This document shows positions 46,001 to 55,100 of a stretch of DNA of 64,000 bases, piece after piece. This DNA comes from Strongylocentrotus droebachiensis (lineage: Eukaryota; Echinodermata; Echinoidea; Camarodonta; Strongylocentrotidae): assembly GCA_035222895.1 (NCBI GenBank), contig JAVYIG010007486.1, forward strand, positions 1 to 64,000, in the 5' to 3' direction. A program made the position numbers and the translations under genes. The notes below the pieces were generated by a model. That model made no database searches. It had not been told where the DNA came from and was given only the letters and a program-made list of their open reading frames with translations. Positions within the stretch are counted from its first letter, which is position 1. Each line of letters opens with the position of its first letter.

Positions 46001-49000
46001 CAGTCTAAATTTTACAGATAGGACATACATGACATATTCATAATTCCAACAAAGTTGTACAGAATTTGATGTTGGCTGCAAAAGGGACATAGTACCTTTA
46101 AAGAGAAGGTTGAGTTCTGGGAAGACGTGAAAAATAAGTTGTGAGCATTATCATTGTTGTTATGCAAGTGTGGAAAGACAGCGTATACAACAATCTTCCC
46201 TGAAAAGCATGGCTCTTCAAATCCCTTAATATTCTAAATATAGCATGTAACAGCATCACAATCGGGACGGATTTTATGCCACTGATGTTCGTGTACTCTC
46301 ATATACATATTTCTGTCTACAGTGCTATGTTACCTGCTTGTAAAGTTATAACTTTACCAGAACTGGGACAAATTTCTTATCATTTTGATGATTCGAGAAC
46401 CTTGCAGTACAGACCAATACTTATATATGCTAGATGATCAACTTTTTCTGATCAATTCCACACCGATACTGTCACAAAGCAATCGCATGACCAGAACTCA
46501 ACTTTATCTTTAAAATACGACAAAATGAAGGAATTAAAAAAAAAAAATCAAATCAGACGATTAGAAAACGTTATAGATGAGATCCTTTATTATCTTGAAT
46601 GCAAATGTAATGAAATGAAGATTTCTTTACTCACATTCTAAAATTGGGTTAAAATTGTGACATTTATATAATAAGTTAGCGAGTTTGATAATTCCCCCCC
46701 CCCCTGTTACAATAAATGGGACCATTGTTATAAAAACAAGATGATTTTCTAATATAGGTCTTTTTAAAGGAATTGTTATGTTTTTCTGGTATTGTTAATC
46801 AGTAAAATGGGCGTTTGTCCTTTTCACATTAGGTAAGTTTCCAGCCGATTATGTTTTTTTTTTTTACTACAGCCTTTTTTTTGTTGGACCCTCGAAAATT
46901 TGAAAATTTGCACCCCTCCCCCCTCTTGAGCGCCAATCATGTGTTTTTACATGTTATTTTTCCCAGGGGGGGGGGCCAGGCCCCCCACCCCCCCCCCCCC
47001 CCCTGGATCCGCCACTGTATATGTACACTAATCCTTGTATTAAAGGGATGGTGAGTTCTGTTTTCAGACCGCAAATGCCTTCAAAGTGCATGGTTATTGT
47101 TCTTATTCTTATCTCTGACATTTCTAGTGCCCTTTTAGAACCTAAAATTGCTATGAGGGTAATTTTCGACCCCAAAATGTGTGAAATTTAACCAATACAA
47201 TCATACTAATTCAGCTCCACTTTCAAAACAAATACGGTGACCGTTAATTGAATATTTAATCAAAAATAACAATAAATGGGCGTAATATATCCAACACGGA
47301 AATGCCAACAAAAAAGCCAACATCGGCAGTGGCTGAAATACGACGTAAAAGGCACTATTTCGTTTTTTCAACGGCTTTTTCAATTTATCTAATATTTGTG
47401 GTGGTACACAAGTATTAGAAATCGTTATATTTATCGAAATTTCAGCCGTCTATGAACCAATTTTGATTAAACAAAGATAATTTTGTCATTTAAATTGTAT
47501 GTTCTTTCAAATTTGACACTCAGTTTTTCATTATCTCACAAAAACAAAGCGCCCGCTGCAACAGAATTAAACTATCCCTTTAAGGACGCACTCAGAGTAA
47601 AATTGTGGATTTACTAATTTGAGTGAATCTATTCGACAGTTTTAATGAGTAATATTGACATTTACGAAATTGAAGGATTTTGCACTTTGGATTCCTTAGT
47701 TTGCAAAAGGAAAGAAACAAAGAAACAAAGAAAAACCGAGTACAGCGGGGATTTCATACCGACATTGGGCTTTGGTATACTGCGGGCACATTACGTTTTG
47801 ATGTTTAACAGAGACTTAGAATAAAACATATCTTACTCACTTCGTAACTTAGCACTTAGTCGAGCCTGGAATCCTTTAGTTGTAGAGGCAAAATTACTGA
47901 CGAAACGAACAGAGAGATATGATCCTTGTGAAATGATATCGGCTGGAAGTGGAATAGTACTTCCGTATAGAGATGCCCTCTGCGTTAAACTGAAGAAGGA
48001 CGATGTCCATCCATCGTACACGAAAAGAGTGTCATAATAATGCGTTTTAAAATCGATGAAATGAAGCATTACTTGATAGGCTTTAGGGACTGTCACTAGC
48101 CATCCCACGTCGGCGTAGTTGGGGTAAGAGGACGGATAGTTAGGAGACTGAATATATCTCTGCTCCCCAGCCTGCAAGTCGACTGGGAAAAAAAAGAAAA
48201 TGAAGATAAATAATCACAGAGCAGTTTGTGTCCGAGTTCACCACATTTGAGTCCGGGTTCGAGTCCAGCACGCACTAGTGCGAATTTAAACAAGACATAG
48301 ACCCTTTTGCATAAAACAGTTAAACAAATAAAAAATAAAGTCTCAAATACGCGATCCATATGTTATGTTAAAAATCAAGTTGCGTTTAAATGCAACTTTT
48401 TATGCGAAAAGGGGCTTTACAGATTTACCTCTGATTACCAAATATAGTTATTATTCTTGCAAATCGTCTCTGTAAGAAGTGAATAATATAACAAAGTGTT
48501 TAATTTTCTACATGTAACATACTAGCAGAGACAGCGGGGGCGGGGGGTGGACGCCACATTGCTCCACTATTTCCTTTTTTCTCATACTCCAGATCGCCCC
48601 CTTTTTAATTGTGAAAAACCTTTCCCTTCTGTACCAGATTACATATTTCAATTTATTATATGACTATTCTATGTGAATCTCCTCTTTGAATTATACATAA
48701 TAAATTATATAGTAATGCCTTTTGATGAATGGAAATTTATCAAAATCCTATCCCAAAATAACCTTTTTTTAATTGTGGCTACCAGTTATATGCAGTCATG
48801 GAATTGTAGTAAATGATACACTGTATATTCATTTTCTATCAACTATCTTCACACTATCAAAAAGGCCTACAAAACAGCTGCATGTCTAAATATCACGTTC
48901 CCAAATTAATACTATGACTTCATGGTAAAACAATATAGTCCTATAAAATAAATTTACGGAGCAGAGGATATACGACTTACTATTAGTACTTCTGTCTTGC

Positions 49001-49095
49001 CAGCCACGTCCATATGAATTGCTCACATAGATTGACAGAATAACTGCACAAACGTAGTTTAATATTCCGGTCATATTCGTCTTGATTAAATTCAT
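33891..49095 (-). CDS. Cell-surface protein: signal peptide, seven CUB domains, mucin-like stalk, NPVY tail
   Basis: Exons on the minus strand are 49095-48981 (signal peptide), 48182-47841, 45591-45250, 44081-43740, 41922-41572, 40072-39722, 38882-38526 and 37386-37045 (one CUB each). Then come 36777-35183 (Thr/Pro-rich) and 34026-33891 (tail). Every CUB exon is a multiple of three with phase 1 at both ends, the classic shuffled-module arrangement. The ectodomain before the stalk is about 847 residues. Across seven CUB domains only two cysteines are present, so the usual disulfides are absent. The tail needs phase 2 while the stalk exon leaves phase 1, so at least one exon is missing from my model, presumably a transmembrane segment between 34,027 and 35,182. 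CUB modules bind proteins, often through calcium. The role of this receptor is unknown; an immune, adhesive or endocytic function is only a guess. Introns carry many transposons. Confidence 0.85.
34027..35182. other. Gap in CUB gene model where a transmembrane exon is expected
   Basis: Read on the minus strand, no hydrophobic ~20-residue segment with good splice sites was found. A small GC-richer island near 34,437-34,480 follows an acceptor-like CTTTAG and could encode ESHDVYKPIA, but no donor gives a compatible phase. Confidence 0.4.
35183..36777 (-). CDS. Mucin-like Thr/Pro/Ser stalk exon with 4-bp frame slip
   Basis: The acceptor is CACCAACAG after a long AG-free stretch; the donor is ATACAAG|GTGAGA. 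The exon encodes ~530 residues dominated by PTTQPTTSPTT-type repeats from a 12-bp minisatellite, a likely O-glycosylated stalk. Its last part is less repetitive (TTPLSTSAEASNLTPVATE). Near 35,794 one repeat unit lacks 4 bases, which throws the frame into QQPNQQP until a stop at 35,525. The Thr/Pro frame itself stays open on both sides down to the donor. Length 1595 plus 4 is divisible by three, matching phase 1 in and out. I read the slip as a sequencing or assembly error, or an allele. Confidence 0.75.
37045..37386 (-). CDS. CUB domain 7 exon
   Basis: 342 nt, phase 1-1. SVPGYYDNNIDIALQA, ENSDFVYIYEGWTSDFSRS and GSYLWIRFASN. No cysteine. Closer to domains 2 and 3 (shared GWTSDxSRST). The G left at its end joins CC of the stalk exon to give Ala. 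Confidence 0.85.
37558..38170. repeat. Composite inverted repeat in the CUB domain 6-7 intron
   Basis: The outer arms GGTTCATGTTGATATG / ACTCATATTTTGTT and their inverted counterparts at 38,090-38,160 enclose an inner TIR element. The inner element starts CAGACCTGCTAAGCTC at 37,677 and ends GAGCTTAGCAGGTCTG near 38,034, with ~100-bp arms sharing TTATCTTGTGACATCATCTG-like sequence. This looks like two nested foldback/MITE structures. Confidence 0.7.
38526..38882 (-). CDS. CUB domain 6 exon
   Basis: 357 nt, phase 1-1. SPNFPTRYDSNIDIVWHA, FNTESGRDFVYVYDG (acidic residues of the calcium site kept) and GAYLWIRFTSDN. No cysteine. It belongs to the same subfamily as domains 4 and 5. Confidence 0.85.
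39055..39150 (+). repeat. Short interspersed repeat fragment
   Basis: Related to 17,190-17,320 (see CAGGTACCCATTTACTTCACC and GGTGGAAAGT). It lies in the domain 5-6 intron. Confidence 0.4.
39722..40072 (-). CDS. CUB domain 5 exon
   Basis: 351 nt, phase 1-1. SPNFPSGYDNNIDVVWYL, DLVYLYDGKTSEYRS and GAYLWLRFTSDD. No cysteine. A recent duplicate of the domain 4 exon: even the donor flank CCGGTAAGTAGCATGCG is shared. Confidence 0.85.
40100..41409 (+). pseudogene. Penelope-like element remnant: reverse transcriptase plus GIY-YIG endonuclease
   Basis: The 40352-40963 frame encodes the palm end of a Penelope-type reverse transcriptase: LIANIFIEHFE, catalytic RYVDDTFVIWPHS, SIPFLDVLV and YRKPTHTDRYLHYRSFHHP. 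After a frame break, KPGIYKIPCECGKVY and IGETGRNRETRLKEH (41075-41160) form a GIY-YIG endonuclease split by a one-base frameshift at ~41,118. Upstream, repeats of TCCTGAAAAGGACT are typical of these elements' terminal repeats. The copy is 5'-truncated and dead. It sits between the duplicated CUB exons 4 and 5, antisense to the host gene. Confidence 0.85.
40337..40375 (-). ncRNA. Hammerhead-ribozyme-like motif in the Penelope-like element
   Basis: On the minus strand CTGACGA is followed 18 nt later by GAAACGTC and flanked by CTC/GAG. This matches the conserved hammerhead core (CUGANGA, GAAA, GUC) and the very short stem III reported for Penelope-like elements. Stem II is poor (C-C at its base), so activity is doubtful. 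Confidence 0.3.
41572..41922 (-). CDS. CUB domain 4 exon
   Basis: 351 nt, phase 1-1. SPNFPSGYNNNIDVVWHV, DLVYLYGGKTSEYRS and GAYLWLRFTSDD. One cysteine (SGYCIMVHF) and YGG instead of YDG. Very similar to the next exon, introns included. Confidence 0.85.
42150..43470 (+). mobile_element. SINE-type repeat (family B), copy 3, interrupted
   Basis: The head GCTGCGTACAGTCATGG, CTCGTAACTGTGAGGC and GATCAAACCGTGTCGAT are a decayed tRNA-like start; the body has TTAGTGCCCTTTTGTGG and GCAGTCACGCAAAACAAA up to ~42,545. The tail resumes at 43,372 (AACTATTAGGAATAAATC, ATAAATTGGGGTAAAA), so a LINE was inserted inside it. Confidence 0.7.
42546..43371 (+). pseudogene. 5'-truncated CR1/L2-type LINE with intact C-terminal frame
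   Basis: A 206-codon frame (42601-43221) encodes the region after the reverse transcriptase catalytic site. Landmarks are VKNLGIFFQSSMSMSKQI, SLLLSRIDYANSLL, IQNRAARVVLGGSRYES, LKQLHWLTVHNRI and FYYGPKIWNTLPFDLR. The 3' UTR TGTAAAGCGCTTCGAGC and GCGCTATATAAAAG ends in a (GTAT)n tail, the usual CR1/L2 end. The open frame and clean tail suggest a recent insertion, but it lacks endonuclease and catalytic core. Confidence 0.9.
43740..44081 (-). CDS. CUB domain 3 exon
   Basis: 342 nt, phase 1-1. SPNYPEPYENNIDTIWYV, DTVTVCDGWTSD and GSHLWIQFTSD. One unpaired cysteine (VCDG). Donor CCTG|GTGAGC. Confidence 0.85.
44160..44440 (+). mobile_element. LINE 3'-end fragment
   Basis: TTTGGGGACAAGCCTTTGATATG, TTTGTCCCCCC and a final AAAATAAATTGAAATTGAGA tail resemble a non-LTR element 3' UTR. 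No coding part remains. Confidence 0.45.
44441..45249. other. Intron; nothing but AT-rich simple sequence
   Basis: 44,820-45,050 is ATT/ATG-rich simple sequence that opens Ile/Met-rich frames on both strands; these are not genes. Confidence 0.6.
45250..45591 (-). CDS. CUB domain 2 exon
   Basis: 342 nt, phase 1-1. SPNYPEAYDDNIDAIWQV, VAVHEGWT (His/Glu in place of the usual YDG) and GSYLWVRFTSD. No cysteine. Acceptor ATGTTGCAG, donor CGAG|GTGAGA. Confidence 0.85.
45637..46101. mobile_element. TTAA-flanked MITE (A)
   Basis: The ends are TTAAAGGTACTATTTCCC and GGGACATAGTACCTTTAA; inverted similarity continues to TTTGCAGGC/GGCTGCAAAA. It is 465 bp with no coding capacity, in the CUB 1-2 intron. 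Confidence 0.75.
46098..46513. mobile_element. TTAA-flanked MITE (B), sharing a TTAA with MITE A
   Basis: The ends are TTAAAGAGAAGGTTGAGTTC and GAACTCAACTTTATCTTTAA. Its left TTAA (46098-46101) is also the right TTAA of the preceding element. 416 bp, no transposase. Confidence 0.75.
46514..47039. repeat. Intron with G/C homopolymer repeat
   Basis: 46,965-47,020 reads as a G run, GGCCAGGCC, then a C run and CTGGATCCGCCACTG. A similar module lies at 58,255-58,315 (GGCCGGGCCCGTCGGGCC, C run, GTGGATCCGCGCCTG). It appears to be a dispersed repeat end. Nothing else recognised. Confidence 0.55.
47040..47583. mobile_element. TTAA-flanked MITE (C)
   Basis: The ends are TTAAAGGGATGGTGAGTTC and ACTATCCCTTTAA, with TTAA on both sides. 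A partial copy lies at 15,679-15,880. 544 bp, no coding capacity. Confidence 0.7.
47841..48182 (-). CDS. CUB domain 1 exon
   Basis: Acceptor TTTCCCAG, donor GAA|GTGAGT; 342 nt, phase 1-1. CUB hallmarks are SPNYPSSYPNYADVGW, a DTLFVYDGWTS strand-turn and GSYLSVRFVS. No cysteine. It is the most diverged of the seven. Confidence 0.85.
48183..48980. other. CUB gene intron 1
   Basis: AT-rich with a short fragment CGGGTTCGAGTCCAGC near 48,255 that resembles a pol III B box, possibly a SINE scrap. No exon is seen. Confidence 0.4.
48981..49095 (-). CDS. CUB gene exon 1: signal peptide
   Basis: Begins at ATG 49095; a second Met (MTGILNYVCAVILSIYV) follows seven codons later and either could initiate. 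The hydrophobic core ends at SNSYG, a plausible signal-peptidase site. The donor is AATA|GTAAGT, phase 1, and the leftover A joins TC of exon 2 to give Ile. Confidence 0.75.
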
Positions 49096-49318
49096 GTGTT
49101 GGTTAGGAGCCTCTTTATCTTAGAGATTAGTTCAACATCCAATCGTAACTCCCTAAAGTTGATTAGCCTGACGGTAGGAATGCCGTGTTCAATGTCAGCA
49201 GAAACACGATTGCAAATGAATATCCAAACTGTTGTTTCTAATACCGGTTGAATTGAATATTTCTGGATTTATTCTGGTTCCGGATTTGTACTCCGACAAA
49301 GCGGGATCCCGCATCGCG

Positions 49319-49453
49319 TCAGAGGACTGACCTGGAGGTTGACCTGGTGGACTTATATTTCCGCTTGGTGTTGTTTGTGAAAAAGTCGCAGAGCCTTCTC
49401 TTAAAAATATCTATGCTGGGGGCGTCTAGGATGTAATGAGGCAGGTCGTTCCA
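49319..49453 (-). pseudogene. LINE C-terminal fragment
   Basis: The minus strand encodes WNDLPHYILDAPSIDIFKRR and LCDFFTNNT..., ending at a stop (49319-49321), followed by a 3' UTR-like segment to ~49,250. The WNxLP...FK(R/K)xL pattern is the usual end of the CR1/Daphne-like reverse transcriptase protein. Heavily 5'-truncated, ~230 bp upstream of the CUB gene start. Confidence 0.7.
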
Positions 49454-50062
49454 ATATTAATTAGGCGGACTTAGTTATTTTTCATATCTGCAGATTCGCA
49501 AAAATGGTTATTTTGGAATGGAATTTTCTTTCTTGTATTTTTTACCACAGAGATGATATTTTAGTGTCTGATAATTTAATTTATTATTTGTGTCCGAGAA
49601 AGTGATGAATTAATTTGTCAACTTTGTCGAATTTTGCCATTTTTGCCAATTTGACCATTTCTGGCAGGTTTTTCGGTAATTTTGCGATTTCAAAAAAATG
49701 GGAGCAGACTGTGTGCACAGGCAGTGTGATCACCCTACTAATATTCCATTGAATACGATTCATAATTTTGTACTCACTCTCCACTCTATGTGAAGCTTTC
49801 CGATCATGATGATTTGATTTGAAGTAAGTATAATGTATTTACTTTTTTTCAACAAACGCGTTTTCAAAAGCCTAGTCCCATATTTTTTGAAATGTGGGAA
49901 CATTACAATGACTAATTCCGTAATTCAGGCATGCTTTAATACTATTTTTCACAACATGGAATCGAAATAGCCCTGTAGTTGATTTTCGTATAAATTCTGT
50001 GAGTGGGATGAGCACAGTGAAATTGTGAAAGTGTGCGCTTGTAAAATGGCGACTGGCCGAAA

Positions 50063-50095
<33 letters not shown>

Positions 50096-51873
50096 AGGGA
50101 GTGGAGAATGTGCATGTATTGTGTGCGGGTAAGCCTGAATCCGAAACAAATTATTAGGCGCGTTATAAATGTGATCTAGTATTATTATTGTATTTAAACG
50201 ACAACTTTATCAAGGGATATCTATATCATACCACATACAAGATACCTGAACATCAGAAAAGACATTAAACAGCAAAAATATAGCAGCGGAAACACTTTAA
50301 ACTTGAATATGAATATGTCATTTTGCACTGAGAAAGTATTTCCTTGTAAGAAAAACTCCTTTCTGTCTACCCAGTACAATCGTAACGGAAATATATAGCT
50401 GACGAGGAAGTTAACAAGTAAATTTTCGTAAAAGGAGGGGGTGTGATACTCAACTAGTATCTACAATCAGCGACATCGCAAAATATTTTAATATAAATAA
50501 GCAAGTCAATGCTGTTCATTCTCAAAGGCGTTTGATCGCGTTCCGCATACTCGACTGCTCAAGAAACTTACACTACGGGATAAGAGGAAAAGAACTTGGC
50601 TGGATTAAAACCTTTGTAGATGACACTTCACAGGACTTTAGGGCACATGTTGTAAGTGGCAGTAAGAAACACAGAAGGCAAAGGCATTTATCACACTTTT
50701 TCATGATTGGAAATGGGGCACTTCGGGGCTACTTGAAAAGGTGGGGGCCATTGCTATACCCTTGGAGGTAAACCTAACTGTCTTGAGGGAAGGGGGGGGG
50801 TCCTTTTCCTAGGGAAAATTGCCGAGGTGGTAAGGGGTAGGACACGATAATATTGATAATACTAATCATATGATGATGATGATGATGGTTAAAGACAAAA
50901 TAAAATTCATAATACTACCAGTAATAATAATGATAATGATAATAATGATTATAGTAATAATGTGATTGGTGAACAAGGAAATGAATACAACATATTTTAG
51001 AACGCACACAGAGAATTGATGATAGAGAATTAAATTTGGCAATGTTCCTACTAGTTGCATCTATTTAGAATATTTCACTTGGAACTGACTAGAACAATAC
51101 AAAACCTGTTAAAGATTTCAAGAGAAAACTGGAAAGTCAAAAAAACTTAACTTTTGGGGGGAAAGATACTGCCTTATAGTTGGGCTAAATGGAGAGCGAA
51201 AACTTTTAAGTAAATTAAATGAAGAAAAAAGAAAGGAAATATGAAGAGGTTGATAAGATTGAAACTATATTCTGTTAAAAGTACTATTCTGTGTTTCCGC
51301 GGCCACGTAGGTTTGCATTTAAAGCGGATTTATATCTAGTTCAACGGAAACTAGAAACACAGCTACTTCCGAAACACCAGAGTGTGATTCTAACAATTAC
51401 TTTATTAAATTGTATATCTCGCATTGCTGATGATATTGCATCAGTTCCCAATAAAACCGTCATTTCCGTATATTCATTACAGATATAATGGGCAATTTAT
51501 CGAAGATATACAACTTCATTTTCGAAGAAAAAAACAACTTTCACAACTGCTTAAATGCAAAGGAGACAAGTAAACAATCTCTTGAAGCTGATTATAATGT
51601 TATTAGAATTGGTGGGCTTTATTAACAAAAAAATTGTATCGAAGCCCTGAGGCTGAATTGTACAATATTTTCATAATGATTTGAGGGTCATTGTTAAAGC
51701 TATTGCCCAAGGTCAGTGTGGGTGATCTCGAGTTTTTCTTCACCATTACTATCATTATTGTTATTATCACTACTACTACTGCTTATACTACTACTACTAC
51801 GACGACGACTACCACAACTATTACTACATGTACCTACCATATTAAAGTAATATTATCATGCCTTCGTTATTTT
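49454..51873. other. Intergenic region between the CUB and transporter genes
   Basis: Holds a C29 run at ~50,066-50,095 and a plus-strand reverse-transcriptase scrap at 50,527-50,640 (AFRILD-type frame; AFDRVPHTRLLKKL in the neighbouring frame, then GIRGKELGWIKTFVDDTSQ, one frameshift). There is also ATG/AAT-rich simple sequence at 50,850-50,960. No host gene is seen. Confidence 0.5.
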
Positions 51874-52058
51874 CTTTCGAAAGAATATTCCTTCGGTTCA
51901 CAGTATGATTATATCAGGTTCTTTTGATACACTATTTCTTCGGTTCACAATTATATCATGTTCTTTCAATAGACTATTTCTTTGGTTTACAATATTATTC
52001 TTTTATGTTCTTTCGATAGACTATTTCTTCAGTTCACAATGTCGTTCTACCATGTTCT
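51874..52058 (-). repeat. ~47-bp tandem repeat reaching into the transporter's last codons
   Basis: Four units on the plus strand contain AGACTATTTCTTCGGTTCAC-like sequence and end with TCATGTTC. The last unit (52,011-52,058) includes the stop codon and the final EHGRTTL codons of the minus-strand transporter exon. Confidence 0.75.
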
Positions 52059-52170
52059 TGAGATCTATCAGCGATTATTGGTGGAACCATGAGACAAAAT
52101 ACAACCGCGTCGACCGCTGCGATAAATATAAACGAAGCGTTGAAGGTACCGGTCAAGTCTGCCACATAAC
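52034..52170 (-). CDS. MCT-like exon 4: helix 12 and C-terminus
   Basis: The acceptor is TTTTTCTCTGCAG. The exon encodes GYVADLTGTFNASFIFIAA, VDAVVFCLMVPPIIADRS and a short tail ending GRTTL at TGA. The C-terminal tail is shorter than in most vertebrate MCTs, and the stop lies within a tandem repeat. Confidence 0.85.
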
Positions 52171-55100
52171 CTGCAGAGAAAAACAAAGAAAACAAAAAAT
52201 GAAAAGTTCTACTACTAATAATGATATAATATATTAATATTTACGACCGACAGGTCCCAATTTAAAATATGGGTGAAAAGAGGGCAAATGTGGAGTAGTC
52301 TCTTGCCATAGTGTTCGGAATTCGATATACAGCAAGATTGGGTACATTTATATTCATGTTCATGTTCATCTTCATTATTCCAAAAGGTCACATATTGCAT
52401 TGTGTTTAGATACTATAACAAAAAGACTTTTCCGGTTGCTCTTGGACAATTTCTTTCACAATGTTATGTTCAAATTTGACAAAATGTGATCCATCAACCT
52501 TTAATTTAACTCTAACCGGGCTTTGAAACTTATAAAGAAAGTCGCACCTGATAAGGACGTTCCTAGGAAAGCTCCTAGTCCGTACACGATCTCGGAAGAA
52601 GCTAGTATGACGGGAAATTCGGACTCCGGAGCCCTGTCTTTGCAGATCACCAATACAAGAATGTTCCGCTCGGCAAGCGTTATTGACGTAATGAACGACG
52701 TCACAATCATCAGAGTGAATTTAGGCACAAATATATCAGCTAGCAGTGACGTGATGTTGAGGAAGGTAAGAAACAGAAACCAGTACTGCCCGGAAAAGAG
52801 TTTGTACTTCAAGAGTAGTCCACCGAAACAACGACCAATGAAGGCTGCAGTCGCCGCCGAGTAAGCTAGGGACAGAGCCTTGGTCGTCGAGATACCTCGG
52901 CCGACCGCACGTGGGATTAGGAACGCGTGCCAACCACCGTCTACCAAAGAGAACACCATTGTAACTAACATCAAAAGAATCATCCAGGGATCTCGGTTGT
53001 AGATAGAATTGCTAAGGATTCGACAAGTGATGGCATATAGCCCAGAGCAGTTCATCTGTCCGACTTTGTTATTACCTTTACGATACATATTAGAAATTGC
53101 TTGATGTTGTTGACTAGTGGATGGTGCCTCCATTAATTTTGCATCATCACGCAGTGTCTCTTCGTTGACTTCCTCCATGGGGCCGTTGCCATTTCCACTC
53201 CCGGTTGCGATATTTGCAGGTGTAACATCGGCCTGAAAACCGTCCGTCGGTGCTTTATCCCTTTGAAGAAGTGACGCTTCCTGAAGGAGTCTTGTATCAC
53301 TACAAATTGATTGTTCGTCGGCCGTACCAAAGGGCTCGTCTATGTTTCCATCATCTTTACTGGTGCTTCCATGATCATCGTGCAGGACGCCCCCTGCGTT
53401 GATATCCACCATCAAGGTCAATGGGATCAGATGTGCCATGATGCCCCCGATGATTAGTAAGGAACCTCTCCAGCCATAGATAACCATCAGGAAATCAGCC
53501 AGTAGCGGCACCAGGGCTATCCCGAAGGCATATCCCGATTTGCCAAGACCGTAGAAGATCCCAAAGGCATCACCAGATTGGTCACTAAGGGTAATTACGA
53601 TTGAAACCGACAGGATGTTGGAACCGAGTCCTTCAGGGAAAAAATGTAAAATTACTTACTCTTTTAGATTATTATAATATGATGATTTCTTTGATATGAA
53701 TTAAGTATCAAAGGAAATTAAGCAATAAAGCATTGCTCGACACGCCATGCAAATGTAACTATACATAGATGCTGACTAGTTGATCTTTAGAGTGCTGTAT
53801 CGAATTTAGCTGGAGCAAAAATGTTCCTTCAAAATTGCCACTACAATTTTTTTTCTTATCATTTTCATCGACATCATCACCATTGTTGTTGTTATATTGG
53901 GTTTTGAACACATAGGAAAATACACAACGTATACATGTATATACAACTATGTAAATCTTGTAATGAGTAGCATAGCATAGACCTCAAAATTCATTTCATA
54001 TTAGATATTGGTGTATAGGGTATTTATATAAATATTTGATTCGGAAGTGCTCCTTCTTATTTTTGTGCCCCCCTACTTTCAAAGACGCTCCGCAGTCGCT
54101 GATCATTATGCTATTATGCTAGAACCATCATCGTCATTATCATCACCATTATTATCATCAACATAATTCATCATCATCAACAACATTATCATCATCATCA
54201 TCATCATCATGAACATACCAGCAACTGAGAGACAAACATCTAGTTCAACATTATTGGTAGCCCAAGATGCCAGGAGAAGTCCTCCCGGTGCTAAGAATGA
54301 ACCCGTCATCACAAAGCCTCTACGGTAGCCGCCATGAAGCCTTTGGTACAGGTAGGCAACGACTGGACCTGCATTATGAATACAACGATGATAATAATAA
54401 TAATAATAATAATAATGATAATAATAATGATAATAATAATAATAATAATAATAAAAATAATAATATCAAAAACAATAATAATAGTAATGAAAGAAAGGCC
54501 AAAGAATTCACACTCAGACGCTTTGCAGTTGATGTTTGGTTATTTTATTTTGAAGGCAACAAAACAGCCCCGCCCACACTATATAAAAAAGGCTTGACTT
54601 CAACGTACGCCCTTGTACAATACAGTCTTTGTGATCATGTAACTCAAATGCCCACTATGCACGTGCACCACTTGTGACTTCTCTGCAGTAATCTCTTCTC
54701 CAGTAATGTGAAAGCTGTCACCTCCTGCAACCGAACCCAAGCCCAGGTCATTGTCCAGCGTGCACTCAAGCCATTGCAAGAGTAGCCTCTTGTCGATGCC
54801 CTCGCGCTGTTGGAGTCTCTAAATTCTGACGAGCGAAGCGAGTCAGAGAAACCGAGGCGCGCTCGGTTTCTCTGACTCGCTTCGCTCGCCAGAATTTACG
54901 ACTCCAACAACGCGAGGGCCATCGACAAGAGGCTATTGCAAGAGAGGCCTGAGTGCACACTGAACAATAGCCTGCACCAAACCCAGGTCCAGCCACAGGA
55001 GGCAACAATCTCACATTACTACAGTAATACTAATTAAACCAGTTTATTAATAATAACAGTTATAATAAAAATTAAAAAAATAATAATAATACTAATAATA

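Noticed and set aside
50532-50771. 79-codon plus-strand frame as a host gene
   Set aside because: GIRGKELGWIKTFVDD is a reverse-transcriptase scrap continuing, after a frameshift, from AFDRVPHTRLLKKL; it is retroelement debris.
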